This document shows, piece by piece, positions 44,801 through 56,925 of a stretch of 64,000 nt of DNA. Within the stretch, counting starts at the first letter, position 1. Every line of letters starts with the position of its first letter. The position numbers and the translations under genes are program-made. The notes beneath the pieces were generated by a model, which saw only the letters and a list, made by a program, of their open reading frames with translations, made no database searches and was not told where the DNA came from. This DNA comes from Micractinium sp. NFX-FRZ (taxonomy: Eukaryota > Chlorophyta > Trebouxiophyceae > Chlorellales > Chlorellaceae), in the NCBI GenBank assembly GCA_029339195.1, contig JAPTJF010000371.1, forward strand, positions 1 to 64,000. The letters run 5' to 3'.

Positions 44801-47800
44801 TCGGCATACTCGCTCGTCCCAACTGCAGAAGCGGGAAGAGGAGGGGGGAGAATGCACACGGAGCGGCTCGTGCTCATGTACCAAATGGTTTGCCGCTGTT
44901 GTACTACCCCCAAAGACTTTGCTCCTGCAAACACCCACTCCCTTGCTTTGCTTTCAACATACACAGCCACGAGCAGTCACTCAAAAATCTCATCTTATCC
45001 TCTCACCTGCCAGCACCCCGTCCATCGCCAGCACCAGCTGCTTGAGGGAGTCGGAATCAGTTGCACCCACACAGCCTGCCGCCGCCAGCAGCGCCTCGGC
45101 GGCCGCCGCCCTTATGGCGCCGTCCGCCCCCAGGGGCACCCCGCTGCAGCCCACCAGCCCCAGGGGCTGTGCCGCATCCGAGGTGCACCCGGGCAGGTCG
45201 GGCAGGCAGGTGCGGGCGCCGCCCAGCACGCCCTCAATCTGTGCGGGGGGGAAAGGGGGCGGGACGGGGCGGGGCAGGGGTGGGGTTGTGCAGAAGCGCC
45301 TATCTGTGGTGCAACAGTCTGGGCGGGTCGGGCAGGCAGGTGCGGGTGCCCCTGGTGCCGAGCTGGCACCGAGCTGGCGCCGAGCCGGCGTTGATCTGGC
45401 GCTGAGCTGGCGCAGCCGCTGCGCTGGGCCCAGCCCCTCGAGCCGCTCACATCCCACCACCCCCCCAGCCCACAGGCAGACCAGCCACAAGGGAAAAGTG
45501 TGGAGAAGCAAGGCACATGCAAAGTAGAAACCCATTACCTGCAGCAGCAGGCCCTTGAGCAGCTCGCGTGGCACCTCCCCCGCGCCGCTGAGCTGGCGCA
45601 GCTGCTGGGCCGGGCCCAGCAGCATCGCCTGCACCAGCTCCTGGCCCAGGGCCACCTGCGCAGGCAACAGGGGGTGGGTAGCAAACGAGCTCCATGTGAG
45701 TTGGCGGTTTTGAAAGCTTGGCTTGGGCCCAGCAGCAGGGCCTGAAAGCAGACCCCGCCCCAGGGCCGCTGGCAAGAGGGATGACGCGGCAGTCAGCGGG
45801 GACAGGCGGCGGGGCGGGCAGGCAACCGGCAGTCTGAGGGAATCAGGGGGAGGGGGAGCAATCAGGAGAAGAACACCGGACCCGCCTGCCAGCCCAGCCA
45901 GGCAGGCGGGCCACCCCCCAGCAGGGCCCTCCCGATGCGACCCCCCGGGTGCCTCCTCACCTCCTCGGCTGCCGGCTCGTGCCACGTCAGCGGCTGGCTG
46001 CACCCCGACCCCAGCTTGTCCACGCAGCACTCGATGAACAGGCCCTCCCCTGCAGGCACAAGCAACGAATGAAGACACGGCAGGTGTAAGGGCGGGTCCT
46101 ATACTTACAGGGGCAGGCCAGGTGGCGTTCGAAGGGGCATGCATTACCCGCACCATACAACATACTGTAAGCCAAAACAGAAGACCACCCAGGTCGTAGA
46201 CGTCGTTGCACGCGTCGGCAAAAGACCAGCAGGCCCACCCAAACCTCAGCTTCCACTTGTTATGGTTAAACTCGCATACTTGTAGTGCCTCGCCCACTTA
46301 CCCAGGTCGTAGACGTCGGTGCACGTGTCGTGCTGGTTGGTGGGGTAGATGCCCAGCAGGCCTGACAGCATGCTGCCCACCGCACGCGCCGTCGCCTCTT
46401 GCACCGACTGCAGGTGGGAGGCACAGTGGGCCAAGGGAGGCGGGGGAGGGGGCGAGGATTGGGATCAAAGCGTGCACAGGGAGGTCAGTAGCCCTGTGGG
46501 CAGGCGGGTGCAAACAAGTCGGCTGGGCAGCGTCCCGTGCGTGCGTGCACCGCTGGTGCTTGCAGCGCAGCGCCAGGGGGCGGGAGCGGCCCGTCATGCG
46601 CGTGCGCCCTGCTGGCAAGGGTTGTCGGCGGTCGCTGCTGGCCAGCCGTCGCCACCTGTCACGCTGTCACCCACACGACCGCACACCCCCGTGCTATGCT
46701 GCGCTGTGCCATGTCTTGCCTGGGAGGGCGCCGCCGCCAGGGCTGTCACGATCTGCAGTATCTGCGGCTTGAACGCCGCCAGGGCGGGGCCCGTGCGGAA
46801 GGCTGTGGAGCTCAGCAGCCCCAGCCGCCACTGCAGGGAGGCCTCGTGCGCCTGTGGGCAGAGGTTGAGGAGGCGGGCAAGAAAGAAAGGAAGGAGTGAG
46901 CGTGCCTGGGAGCATTCGTGAGAAACAAGGAGCGCGAGGGCAGCAGTAGCACGGCCCAGGCGCCACTGCAGGGAGGCGTCGTGCGCCTGTGGGCAGTAAG
47001 CAGGAGGGCGAGAAGGGGGACAGGCGAAAGCCGGCAGCCCTGCTACGGTGGGCGGGAGCAGCAGAACCCAGCAAGCCTAGCAGGCCTTAGCCTTTACTGC
47101 AGGCATGTGGGGTGCCGTCTGCTGTGGCAGCTGGCGGGCAGGCCCCACAGCAGCCGCCCCACCCGCTCAGCCAGCCCGCTTGTCAACCTGGGCGCACCTT
47201 GGATAGGCGTGTGGTGCCGTCGGCTGCAGCGGCTGGCAGGTCCCGCTGCAGCTGCTCCACCAGAGGTGCCAGCAGCGCCTGCGCGGTGCCCTGCACGGCG
47301 GGAGGGGGCGGGCAATGCACGCAGCACGGGCAGAGCGCGTTGATGCAGGGTGACACTGGCTCGCAGCACAGGTAGCGTGCAAAAACGTGACCGCAGCATT
47401 GGCAAGGCACTGGCTGTTGTGAAGGAAGCCAGCCAGGGAGGCAGAGCCAAAGGGAATCAAGCCATCAGTCAATCAATCAATCAATCACACACACCCACCT
47501 GCGGGTCGGCCCAGGCCACAGCGTTGCACAGCACCGAGGCCTCAGCCCCCACAGAGGTCAGCGTGCTCTCCAGCAGGAACTTGGCCACCCGGCGCACCGC
47601 TGAGCGGCGCAGCGGGGGCGGCAGGCGGGCGAAGAGGAGCTCCATGAGCGGCCTGTGAGGCAAGGAGGAAGAGAGGCATGGGCGACCTTGTGTTCTGTGC
47701 GGGGGAATGTTGCAGGGGAGCGGCGCAACAGGAAAGGCAGGCGGGTGAACAGGAGCTCCAGCAGCGGCCAGTGAATTGGAGAAGGGGAGGAAGAAAAGGG

Positions 47801-50800
47801 ATGTGCTGGGGTTGGAAGGATACAAGCTGCCCCGAATGCATGCGACGGAGCGGGGCAGCGGGGGCGGCAGGCGGGTGAACAGGAGCTGCAAGAGGGGCCT
47901 GTGCGGGCCCAAACTCGATTCCTCAGCCCCTCCAGTGCCGCGTCCTCCGTGCACATCCCACCCTCTAGCAGAACCAGCCCCGTACCCCACCTGAACATGG
48001 AGTTGGAATCCAGCAGGAAGCTGCCCTCCTCCATGGCCAGCTTCTGCCCCTGGGCGCCGTGCTCGCCTGCGGGGCGGGGAGGGGCGACGCATGTCAGCGC
48101 GCGGCCCCCATGCGTGCGTGTGTGCAATGATGGCAACGCATCCAGGCAAACATGCGTACAGTTGAAACCACCACAGGGATCACAGCATGAGACCAGAGCA
48201 TGCTGTGCACAGCACCACGATCATCACCTGTGCTCCCGCACAACACATGCTGTTGCCTGCCACACAATTGCAAGCAAACCCACCTCTGTGCTCCGGCGAG
48301 TCCAGGTTTGTGATGATGGCAAAGCAGCGGCTCAGCAGCTCCTCCACCCACTCCTCGGTGTACAGCGGTACCGCCGGGGTGGGCGACTCCTGCGCGTGTG
48401 GTAGGCAGGGTGTGGGCGGGTGGGATGGGGTGTGTGTAGGTAAAGCGAGGGAGGGAGCATGAGATATAAATGGAGTGTCCACCCACTGCTTGGTGTAGCG
48501 GGGCACCTACTGCTGGCAAGGGGAAATGCAGGCCTTGTCAGGTAGTGGGAGGTGCAGGGCCGTGACAGAAAATGTGTGGGACCCACTCCTCGGTGTACAG
48601 CGGTACCGCCGGGGTGGGCGACTCCTGCGCGTGTGGTAGGCAGGGTTGAGGGAGGGAGCACGGAACAGGGGACGTCAACCCGTGGGGGTGGCGACCGCTG
48701 ACGAGGCGGTGTGAGGGGTGGAGGGAGCGAAGGGCGCGAACGCGCTGGCAGCCTGTGCTGCCCAGGACCCGCTTCCCGAAAACTGCACGGCGCTGCCGGC
48801 ACACGCACAGCAGCATACACACATGCGTACGCGCACGGGCGCGGCGCGCACCCGCCCAAGGCACCACCACCGTGAGATAAGACTTATAGAACTGATGAGA
48901 TCCCAGCCTACCGGCAGCTGGCCGATGCTGCCCAGCACGCAGCAGTAGAAGCGGAAGGCGGCCAGGCTCTTTGGCTCGTCGTTGGCGTCGATGCCCGGCA
49001 GGGTGGCCATCAGGGCTGCGTATCAAACCATACAGTCAAACGGGCACGCAGTGGTGGGATGATGTGTGCCATGCCAGGCCCAAAGCAAACAAGAGGCAGG
49101 CAGGAAAGGAAGCTACGCGTCGGTGGGACCTCTCTGCCCACGCCGTGCTCAGCCCACAGCACGCCACACCCTTTAGACAAACGAGATCAGAGCCGCGCAC
49201 AAGGCGCCCCACCTGAGACGCCGCCAGGAGCCGCTGCCCGTGGCCCCCCTTCACCCACCCACCCACCCCACCCCCAGCCCCCAACCATGTGCGCCACGCG
49301 ACAAAACCGCTGCCAGCCAGCAGGGACCCGACAGCAGAAACGAAAGCACGGCAGCACACCTGACACAAACGAAAGCACTCAACTCGCCACTCACATCTCC
49401 CCACTGACACTCCAAGCCCCCAGACTCCTACCTGAGGCCACAGCCTGTGCGGCCGCCACCCGCTGCTCCTCGCTAGCGGGGGCCACGTGCGCCGCCAGTG
49501 CCGCCGCCACGCTGTCTTCTGCCGCCGCTTCAGAGAGGCCGGCGGTGAGCAGGGGGCGCACGCACAGGCTGAGGGTCTGCAGTGGAAGAAGGGGCGAAAC
49601 AGGGTTGGTCGATTGCTTGATTATGGGTTGTTGAGAGGCCAGCGATGAGCAGGGGGCGCAGGCACAGGCTGAGCGTCTGCAGCAGGAGCAGGGGCGATTG
49701 CTCGATTACAGAGGACGTGGAGGAGGGTGATTGTAGGGCTGCGGCCACTGGGACCTGAAGGCCCCGCCCAACAGGCTGACCAACCAATCAGCTGGGAAAT
49801 GCTGACGTGGAACCTTGCTGACATGGCGGGGTGACGTGGCGGCAGGCTGACGTGGCGCACCTGGATGGCGGTGCCCAGCTGGCTGGCGGAGGTGACCGTC
49901 TCCAGAGCCGTGGTGAAGTGCTTGTGCACGTGCGGCTGCAGCGACAGGGTAAATAAGTGAGTGAACAGACATTCTTGGACATCACTTGTGCACATGCTGC
50001 TCCCTTCCTTCATTCTTTATGACACAACCAGTCGAGCAAGGGCGAGTGCGTGCATGGGGGGCTGCCTGGCAGCCACGGCTCACAAACTGGGTGGAGCACC
50101 AAGAAAAAATGCTGCATATTCCTCACGACATGCACATGCCACAACCCCGGCCATGCCCCTCCTCACAATGGGAGCAGCACCAAAACAAGACGAGTGCACA
50201 TGCCACAACCAATCAATCAATCAATCAATTACATTTCAAGTCCACAGCACATGCGCATGCCCCGCCTCACCAGCACAAGATCGGGGGCGAGGTGCGCCAG
50301 CGCAGACAGCACCTGGCTCGCCACGCGCGCGCTGCCCTTGTCCTGCAGGCAAGCCCACAAATTGGGGTTGTTTGTCAGGTCCGCTCCCTGATCTTGGCAG
50401 CCGCATGCCCGCTCCTAGATCAACACAACCGGGAGGAAGGATTGCAGATGCAAAACGCCGTGCCTGCGCCGGAGCCAGCGTATGTGGCAGCGCTCTGCGC
50501 TACGCTGCACCCACCTTATTAACCACACACACTGCCGCTGAGTTACTTTGTTTGTTATCATCAAACCAAAGACAGAACACCTGCTCACCTTTGCAAACTG
50601 CGCCTTCTTTGCCAGCCGCACCAGCAGCGCCGCCACGGCGCGGCGCATGGGGGCGCCCATGTGGCGCCGGGCGGCCGGATGCGCCCCCGTCTTGGGCGGT
50701 ACCGCCGCCACCTCTTCGTCTGTACTGCTGGTATCCTCCCCCCCGCCGAACCCGGACTGCGGGCGGGCAGCAGCCAGCAGGGCACTGGCGCCCTCCTCGC

Positions 50801-53800
50801 TGCCGCCGTCTGTAGGTGGGTGCATAGGTTGGGTCGGTGGATATGGGTTAGAAGGTGTGGGGGGGTGGGCAGTGCGCGGCCGGCAGGGGTGCGAACAGGG
50901 GGAAGGGGGAATGCAATGGCCGTGCGTGCTGCGATGGGAATTTGCACAATTGCTTGCAGGCAGGGCAGGCAGGCAGGGCAGGCAGGCAGGCAGCGCGGGG
51001 CCGGACGGCCAACTGGCGGGCCGGCACACAGGCTTCCAGTCGTGTGCCAAGAAGTGATTCCAAGCACGCAGTGGAGAAGATTCATGGTTCATGATTCAGG
51101 TTCATGGCCTGTCCCACCGCACCTGTGGCGGCGTCCTCCATCCCAGCATCCTCCATGTCATCATCAGTGTCTGCAAGCAAAACGAGAGACTCAATAACAT
51201 TAGGCGTCACCTTTGTGAAAGTGAACAGAAGCCATGTACCATGTACGATGCCTTTGTTAGAAGCGAGCACAGGGGGGGGAGGGGGGGCATGTCGACTTTG
51301 TTGCACCTCCAGCGCTTGCAACCTTTTCAAGAGCCCCCCGAATTGCCGCCGGAGCGCTTTGACAGCTATCCATAGTCAAGATTTGCCACGTTATACGCTG
51401 CTGGAGCACGCAACTGGCATGGCTGCCCCCCGGTTGGGACACACCTGAGTCGCTGCCGGAGCGCGCGTTGATGGCGGCATAGTGCTCCGCCACCAGCCGC
51501 TTGCACAGGTGGTGCGTCGCCTCGCGCATGAAGTTGGACAGCGTGCCGCTCCACCTGCGAGGCAGTACAAGGCAATACATACTGGCAGCGTGAGCGGTAC
51601 AGCGGTGCGCCGCCTCGCGCATGAAGTTGGACAGCGTGCCGCTCCACCTGCGAGGCAGTACAAGGCAATACAGTACTGGCAGCGTGAGCGGTACAGTGGT
51701 GCGCCGCCTCGCGCATGAAGTTGCAGAGGCTGCCGCAACTTGCCAGGGGGGTACAGCTGGTGGAGCGTGCACCACCCTTGCTGGCTAGCTGCCTGTTGCC
51801 GCTGCCCTGTATGCATCTGTTGGAAGGGTTGCCAGGTCGCACACTGCCCCCCCACATGTTATGGCCACCCCGCACAAGCCAGCAGGCATGCCACCAGCTG
51901 GACCGCCACCGCCCTCACCTGCCGCTGTTGGAGGGGTGGTAGTACTGCTCCAGCAGGTTCACCACAGCTTCCAGGTGACCCAGCACTGCGGGAAACGGGG
52001 GGGCCACATGGTCAAAGCCAGGGCCCAGGTAGTGTGAATAACGAGGGCATAATCGTCTTGCCCCTGCCATGCAGCCGAAAGAAGGAGGACGAAAAAGAAG
52101 AACACAACAAGCAGATTTGAGATGTCAGCAACCTCACCCGGGTCCTCTGCTGCATTGCCAGCCTCACAGCTGCCGGGTACACACACTGCACATTTAGATG
52201 CAATGTAAGCATTATTATCTATCATAATTATAATGCAAATTAAGCAACCCTCACCCGGGTCCTCTGCGGGGTTGCCGGCCTCATGGCTGCCCGGGGGCCC
52301 GGCCCGCCCCAGCAGGTAGACTGTTGCCTTGGCAATGCAGCTGCTGCGGCTTTCCTGCTCCGCGTTGAACAGCAGCTGGCAGAGGCCGGGGGCGGGGTAG
52401 GCTGCAGGGGAGAGGGGGAGGCATGCACAGGGGCCGGGTGAGACGACACAGTGGGGCAAGCCGTGGGGCGAACAGTGGTGCATCTGCTCTGCTCGACGTT
52501 GAATAGCAGCTGGCAGAGGCCGGGGGCGGGGCAGGCTGCAGGGGAGAGGGGGAGGCATGCACAGGGGCCGGGTGAGAGGACAAAGTGGGGCAAGCAGTGG
52601 GGCAAACAGTGGTGCATCTGCTCTGCTCGGCGTTGGAGGCATGCACAGGGGCCAGGTGGGGCCAGGGACGGGGCAAGAAAGTAAGGGAAGAAGTGGGCTG
52701 CGGGTCTTTGGCTCAGCAGCAACCAGCAGGCACCAAACAGGAGGCACAGGAGGCTCTGCAGTGCTAGTGTGCACCCGCCTCGCGCCTGCCCCGCAAAAGC
52801 AACTCCCGACCATGCCAGAACCCTGCCAGAACCCTGCCACAGCCGGTGCTGCGTGCGCCCCCGCTGATCTGGCAGAGCTCTTCCAGCACCGTGCCAGCAC
52901 CCTGCCATTGCCAGCAGCCGGCCAGAACCACGCCATTGCCGGTGCAACCACCGCCCTCCTGCAGCTGCAGGCCACTCACAAAAGGGAGCGGAGCCGGAGG
53001 CTGCCCCCACCGGCACCTCGAACGCCCACATGAACCGGGTGAACAGCTTGGGTAGCAGGGCGGGCCAGTCCACCAGGCCTGCAACACGGCACAGAAGGCA
53101 AGGTTGGTATGTTGGGTGTTAGGGTAGGGGAAGGGCAGGTGGCACGCGAGTCCCTTCAGGTGCAAGTGAGAAATGGAACAGGCAAGGCAAACAACCGAGC
53201 AGCCGTGAGGCAACCACCCTGCACAGCTTGCCGCCACCCGCTGTGCACGCTGTGCTTGGCCAGGCGTGAGAGGAGGGGGTACCATTGTGATCCCCGCACA
53301 AGTAACAAAAGTCAAACCTTTTAGATGACAAAAAGGCAGCACCCACCCTGCACGTCGTGCTTGGCCAGGCGCGAGAAGAGGTTGTACCAAAGCGAGTCCC
53401 AGTACCGGCAGTGGTCCAGCTGCTGCAGTGCGGGAAGGCGGCAAGGGGCAATGCGGTGCACAGTTTAGTCAGGGCGGCACACAGCCCAGCACGGCCCAGC
53501 GCAGCACAGCAGCGCACAGCGCAACAGGGCGCAGCAGCAAGGAGCAACACGGTGCCATGCAGTGAGGGCAGCAGAGGGCCCAGCACGGCCCGGAGCAGCA
53601 CAGCACAGCACGGCGAAGCGCAGCGCGGCACAGCACAGCACAGCGCGGCACTCGCCTGCCACAGCTGCAGCCACTGCGGCGCCCACTCCCCCCAGCTGCC
53701 CTCGCCCCGCAGTGCCTCGTGCGTCGGCAGCAGCATGGCCAGCCAGCCCAGGGCCTGCAGCGGTGGCAGGGTGGTTGGGTAGCAAGTCAACATTACTTTT

Positions 53801-56458
53801 GGGGAACAAGCGCGCAACTTTGTGCGGGGGCAGCAGCATGGCCAGCCAGCCGAGCGCCTGCAGCGGGGGGCACATAAACAAAGACACAGATCAAGAAGCG
53901 TGTTCAGTGCCGCGCTTTTACGCAGCAGCAGCGCCAGCCAGCCGAAGGGCACCCACCCGCCCCCTCCGCCCACAACCGCGCCACACCACAACCAACAACC
54001 ATGCCCCCTTCCCACGCCAGCCGCACCTCGAAACACTCGGGGCGCTGGGGGTCGGAGAGGGCGGGCGCAAAGTGGGCCCAGATCTCGGCGGCCGAACCCT
54101 GGGGGAAGAAGCGGCGGCAGCGGTGCACAAGGGTCACCAGGGACTGGTGGCGGGCCTCCGCCACGCCGCCGCCTGCAGGGGACAGTTGACAAAAAGGTGA
54201 GGGCAACTGAGGGCTTACAAGGGGGAGCAGCGTATCGGTTCCAGTTTGTGGCGGAGGCCGCCTTTCGGGAGACAGCGCCTGAGGTGGGAAACCTGAGAGC
54301 TCAACAGGATCGAAGGGGTCCCAAGCGGGAAGCAGGGCACAGCACAGCGCAGCGTGGCACAGCGCAGCACACCCAAGGCTTGGCTCCAGTCCAGTGACCA
54401 GCACAGCACAGCACAGGGCAGGACAGCAGGGTGCAGCACAGCGCAGCACAGCACCCACCCTCATAGGCTGCGCTGGGCTCCATTCCGTAGCGGTGCATCA
54501 TGAGGTACAGCGGGCGCCAAGGCACTACAATCCTGCGGTACAGCATGAGGAACAGCGGTGTAGCATGAGGCACAGCGGGCGCCAGGGCACCACAATCCTG
54601 CGGTACAGCATGAGGAACAGCGGTGCAGCATGAGGCACAGCGGCGCCAGGGCACTACAATCCTGCGGTACAGGCGGACAGGAGCACAGCGTGAGGCGGCA
54701 GGCAGCAGTCTCGAGCGTTTGACGGCAGTGAAGCGCACCGGCACTGTATGAACGGGTTCTGTTTGCAAACAAGCAGCCCACATGCGGAACCTTTGCTAGG
54801 TGGAGCAGCTCAACTTGCATCGTTCTCTGCCCTGCCTGAGCGGGCCTGCAACGCTGCTGACGCAAAAGTCGAAAGAGCAAGCAAAGGGGACGGCAGCCAC
54901 ACTCACTTGAGCTTGCGGCGGTGCACGCGCAGCAGGCGGTGCAGCTGCTGCGCCCAGCGGACCTGCACACAAACAGAGGGTTGCGACACACGAAGAGGAA
55001 GTGTCATGCATTAGAAAAGCGACGAACCAGGCAGCTGCTCCGCCCGGCTGACCTGCAACACGATGGCAGGGCAGGAGGCTACAGGCAAGCCTTGGCCGGG
55101 CACATGCTCAAGCCTGGCTGCAGCCTCCCTCCCAGCCACTCCCCCCTCCTCAGCCGCCCACCCACCCGCCCACCCGGCACCACATGCGTCTGGCAGGGCT
55201 GCCAGCACGGGTGTCCAACAAATAAGAGGAGCTGCCCACCCCCAAGCGTATCTGTCGTCGTCCCCTGACTGTCGTGCCCCTGCTTACTTGATTACCTTCA
55301 GGCACCCACCCACCCACCCACCCCCCACCCTTCACCCTTCACCCCCCTAGCACAAAAAGCACACACCCTTTATCCCCGGAGCACCCTCAGCTGACTACAC
55401 AGCCCCGCCCACCTGCGGCACCAGGTCGTCCCGGCACGACAGCACAATGTCCAGCAGCAGGGAGGCAAACTGCTGCAGGACAGCCGCCTCTGGTTCCGCG
55501 CGCGCGTTGATCAGGCTGCGGGGCGGTGGGTTGAAGGGAGTAGGGAGAGGGGAGGGGGGGGAGAGGGGTGCAGCAGGGGTTGACAGGAATAAAGTTGACC
55601 AGCGAGGACATTAAAGAAAACGGGTTTTGTAGAGCCAGCCTGGTCAAGCTGGCGCGGGAACAGCTTCTCACAGCCTTCAAAGAAGACGGGTGACTTGCAA
55701 ATACCAGGCCAGGCAGAAGGGACGGGCCACTTCAGTAGGCCAGGCAGAAGGCGCATCATCGTAACTGTGCCCTCTGCGCTGCGCGCCCTCAGCCCCCAGA
55801 AAAGAACGCAACGAACGAGCGATAAGGCTGCGCAAGGAACGCACCCAGGTGCTAGGACTCACCACTTGGCTGCACAAGGAAAGTAACCAGGTGCTAAGAC
55901 TCACCATTTGGCCAGGGGGACAAAGGGCAGGGTGGCCTCTGCTGCCGCTGCCACGCCGAGCTCGGCCTTGTCGCGGTCCCACTGCTGCTGCAGGTGGGCC
56001 ACCAGCGCTGCATACCGCTTGGGCTCCTCTGCAGCCGTGGCGTGTGAGTGATAGTGTGCCAACGTTAGTGTGGTAGTGAGATAGGACGGGTGGAGGGCAG
56101 AACCAGCGCAGCAAGTAGCGGGCAACATGGCAGGGGCAAGGTGGGGAGGGCGAGGTCGGGGCAGGGGATGCAGGGTGGGCGCTGGGAAGGCGCTGGAAGA
56201 GCGGCTGCGGCGGGCGCCAGGTCGGGGCTGTGCAAGCGGGGCAAGCTTCTGCCACTGCCTGATCCAGGCTGTCTTGCTCTGCCATGGCACATGCGGACGG
56301 CTCTTGGCAGCAGGGCGGTCCCCGGTGCAAAAGCAACGCGGCACAACAGTGCCCGGGGAAGGGCGGCCACACGCTGGCGCCGTCACCGCTGCCACACCTG
56401 TGCGGATCTGCTCGGCCTGCGCCGCCGGCAGCCAGTCATTCCACACACACGGCGCCAT
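32815..56458 (-). CDS. PSME4: Proteasome activator PA200 / Blm10 (PSME4 homologue)
   Basis: A 23.6-kb minus-strand gene of about 54 short exons, from the ATG at 56458 (MAPCVWNDWLPAAQAEQIR) to the TGA at 32815. PA200/Blm10 is a nuclear HEAT-repeat solenoid that caps the 20S proteasome and opens its gate. Diagnostic segments include VPWRPLYLMMHRYG near the N-terminus, LLPKLFTRFMWAFEVPVG, LLEQYYHPSNSGRW (human: YHPSN.GRW) and the C-terminal DUF3437 region: RHAVVLGLKAFVLSTPYHVP, WLPEVLMALVRLAPEPPPLR, TSVTKTLAEFRRTHEEAGLS, LLTSEQWEAIRDVASPASYF, V, stop. Expected length is roughly 2,100 residues, longer than human PA200 (about 1,840) because of acidic, Ala-rich and Asn-Gly inserts. The last three residues are YFV where animal PA200 has YYA. 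Many introns carry decayed exon-edge copies, and at least five have GC donors. It is head-to-head with TAF9. Confidence 0.9.
33132..33724 (-). repeat. 206-bp higher-order tandem array in a PA200 intron
   Basis: Copies of the penultimate exon's acceptor edge (minus strand CTGCAG or CCGCAG then GACGAGCGTGAC) start at 33132 (true exon), 33223, 33338, 33429, 33544, 33635 and, degraded, 33719. Spacing alternates 91 and 115 bp, so two unit types form a 206-bp dimer repeated about 2.5 times. The dimers are nearly identical to one another, which points to recent amplification. Confidence 0.88.
35405..35555 (-). repeat. Two extra copies of the PA200 LLGRP exon edge
   Basis: GGCCGGCCCAGCAGGCAGAT, GTGCCTGCAAG at about 35413-35443, and GGCCGGCCCAGCAGGCGCAC, GTG at about 35524-35546, parallel the true exon edge GGCCGCCCCAGCAGGAAGAT, GTGCCTGCAAG at 35296-35326. 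Confidence 0.75.
36048..36098. repeat. Interstitial telomere-like repeats in inverted arrangement
   Basis: GGGTAGGGTTAGGGGTTTAG, GGTT is followed after CACCC by AAACCCTAAAACCCTAAA. These are degenerate TTTAGGG-type units pointing toward each other inside a PA200 intron. Shorter fragments occur at about 34008-34028 and 43048-43060. Confidence 0.7.
43408..50343 (-). other. PA200 exon map, middle part
   Basis: Approximate exons on the minus strand: 50343-50273 (DKGSARVASQVLSALAHLAP); 49935-49861 (PHVHKHFTTALETVTSASQL); 49576-49434 (TLSLCVRPLLTAGLSEAAAE); 49014-48913 (ALMATLPGIDANDEPKSLAA); 48387-48287 (VPLYTEEWVEELLSRCFAII); 48068-47993; 47652-47502 (PLMELLFARLPPPLRRSAVR); 47291-47199 (GTAQALLAPLVEQLQRDLPA); 46851-46725 (GC donor); 46409-46302 (SVQEATARAVGSMLSGLLGI); 46050-45960 (GEGLFIECCVDKLGSGCSQP); 45658-45540 (VALGQELVQAMLLGPAQQLR); 45239-45007; 44821-44555; 44260-44139 (AAYRWWASLDMPAPTLAAVP); 43929-43812 (EVREAAVSLLERAVKRYPCL); 43500-43408. 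The repeated amphipathic helices fit HEAT repeats. Confidence 0.65.
47466..47487 (+). repeat. AATC tetranucleotide repeat
   Basis: Short (AATC)n run in a PA200 intron. A similar run occurs at about 50210-50229. Confidence 0.85.
51521..51724 (-). repeat. 93-bp tandem array of a PA200 exon edge
   Basis: The block CTCGCGCATGAAGTTGGACA, GCGTGCCGCTCCACCTGCGA, GGCAGTACAAGGCAATACA starts at 51521 (true exon WSGTLSNFMREA, minus strand), 51614 and 51708, periods 93 and 94 bp. The second copy still has an intact acceptor and frame; the third is truncated after the exon part. Confidence 0.88.
52401..52660 (-). repeat. ~134-bp tandem copies of the PA200 PGLCQLLFN exon edge
   Basis: GCTGCAGGGGAGAGGGGGAG, GCATGCACAGGGGCCGGGTG begins at 52401 (next to the true exon) and at 52535, each preceded by CAGCTGGCAGAGGCCGGGGG. 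A third, shortened copy ends near 52660. Confidence 0.82.
54498..54680 (-). repeat. 65-bp tandem array of the PA200 VPWRPLY exon start
   Basis: CATGAGG, ACAGCGGGCGCC, CACTACAATCCTGCGGTACA recurs at 54498 (true exon), 54564 and 54629. On the minus strand each extra copy still reads like TACCGCAGGATTGTAGTGCC, so acceptor-like CGCAG sequences persist. Confidence 0.85.
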
Positions 56459-56925
56459 GACGACCTAGCTGAACGGCCGCGCGCTTCCAAGGCCGGGTAG
56501 CGCCGAAATAAAAGGTGCAAACTTGACGGAACCCGCCGGGCTGCGGGCGGTGGCGCCGCCCAGCCGCGGGCAGGCGGCGAGGGTTTGGGGTATGCCGTGG
56601 TCCCGCTGCGCTCCGCTCTAGGGCTGACTCGATTGCGAGGATTACTGCACGCCCTTCAGCTGCCTCCAAGGCCTTCACCAGGCCTGCGAGACTTGGTGAT
56701 CGGCAGACAGGAGCACAACAACTTCAAGCCGGCGTTGACCCAACAACTTGGGCTCGATCGACTTCGGTGGCAATAGCCCTCTCCGGCGTTTCGGCCAAGG
56801 TGTGGCAAAAACTGCTGAGTTGGCAGCCGGCCCGCTGGTGCTGTCGTTTCGGGGGTCTGCATGCTCCTGCTGGCGATCTAACAATAGCCAGACCTCGCTC
56901 ATAAACTCTAAAGTTGCTTGCCGAC
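56459..56925. promoter_or_regulatory. Shared head-to-head promoter of PA200 and TAF9
   Basis: 467 bp separate the divergent start codons of PA200 (minus) and TAF9 (plus). Both genes are broadly expressed housekeeping types, consistent with one bidirectional promoter. No individual motif was recognised. Confidence 0.4.

Larger units (their letters stand above)
50589..56458 (-). other. PA200 exon map, N-terminal part
   Basis: Exons on the minus strand (first exact, others within a few bases): 56458-56398; 56028-55905 (EEPKRYAALVAHLQQQWDRD); 55512-55414 (LINARAEPEAAVLQQFASLL); 54961-54906 (VRWAQQLHRLLRVHRRKLK); 54536-54462 (IVVPWRPLYLMMHRYGMEPS); 54172-54028 (EARHQSLVTLVHRCRRFFPQ); 53755-53657 (ALGWLAMLLPTHEALRGEGS; GC donor); 53421-53348 (LDHCRYWDSLWYNLFSRLAK); 53079-53000 (LVDWPALLPKLFTRFMWAFE); 52401-52254 (PGLCQLLFNAEQESRSSCIA); 51987-51918 (VLGHLEAVVNLLEQYYHPSN); 51555-51446 (WSGTLSNFMREATHHLCKRL); 51170-51122 (acidic, DTDDDMEDAGMEDAAT); 50812-50589 (HMGAPMRRAVAALLVRLAKK). 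Confidence 0.7.
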
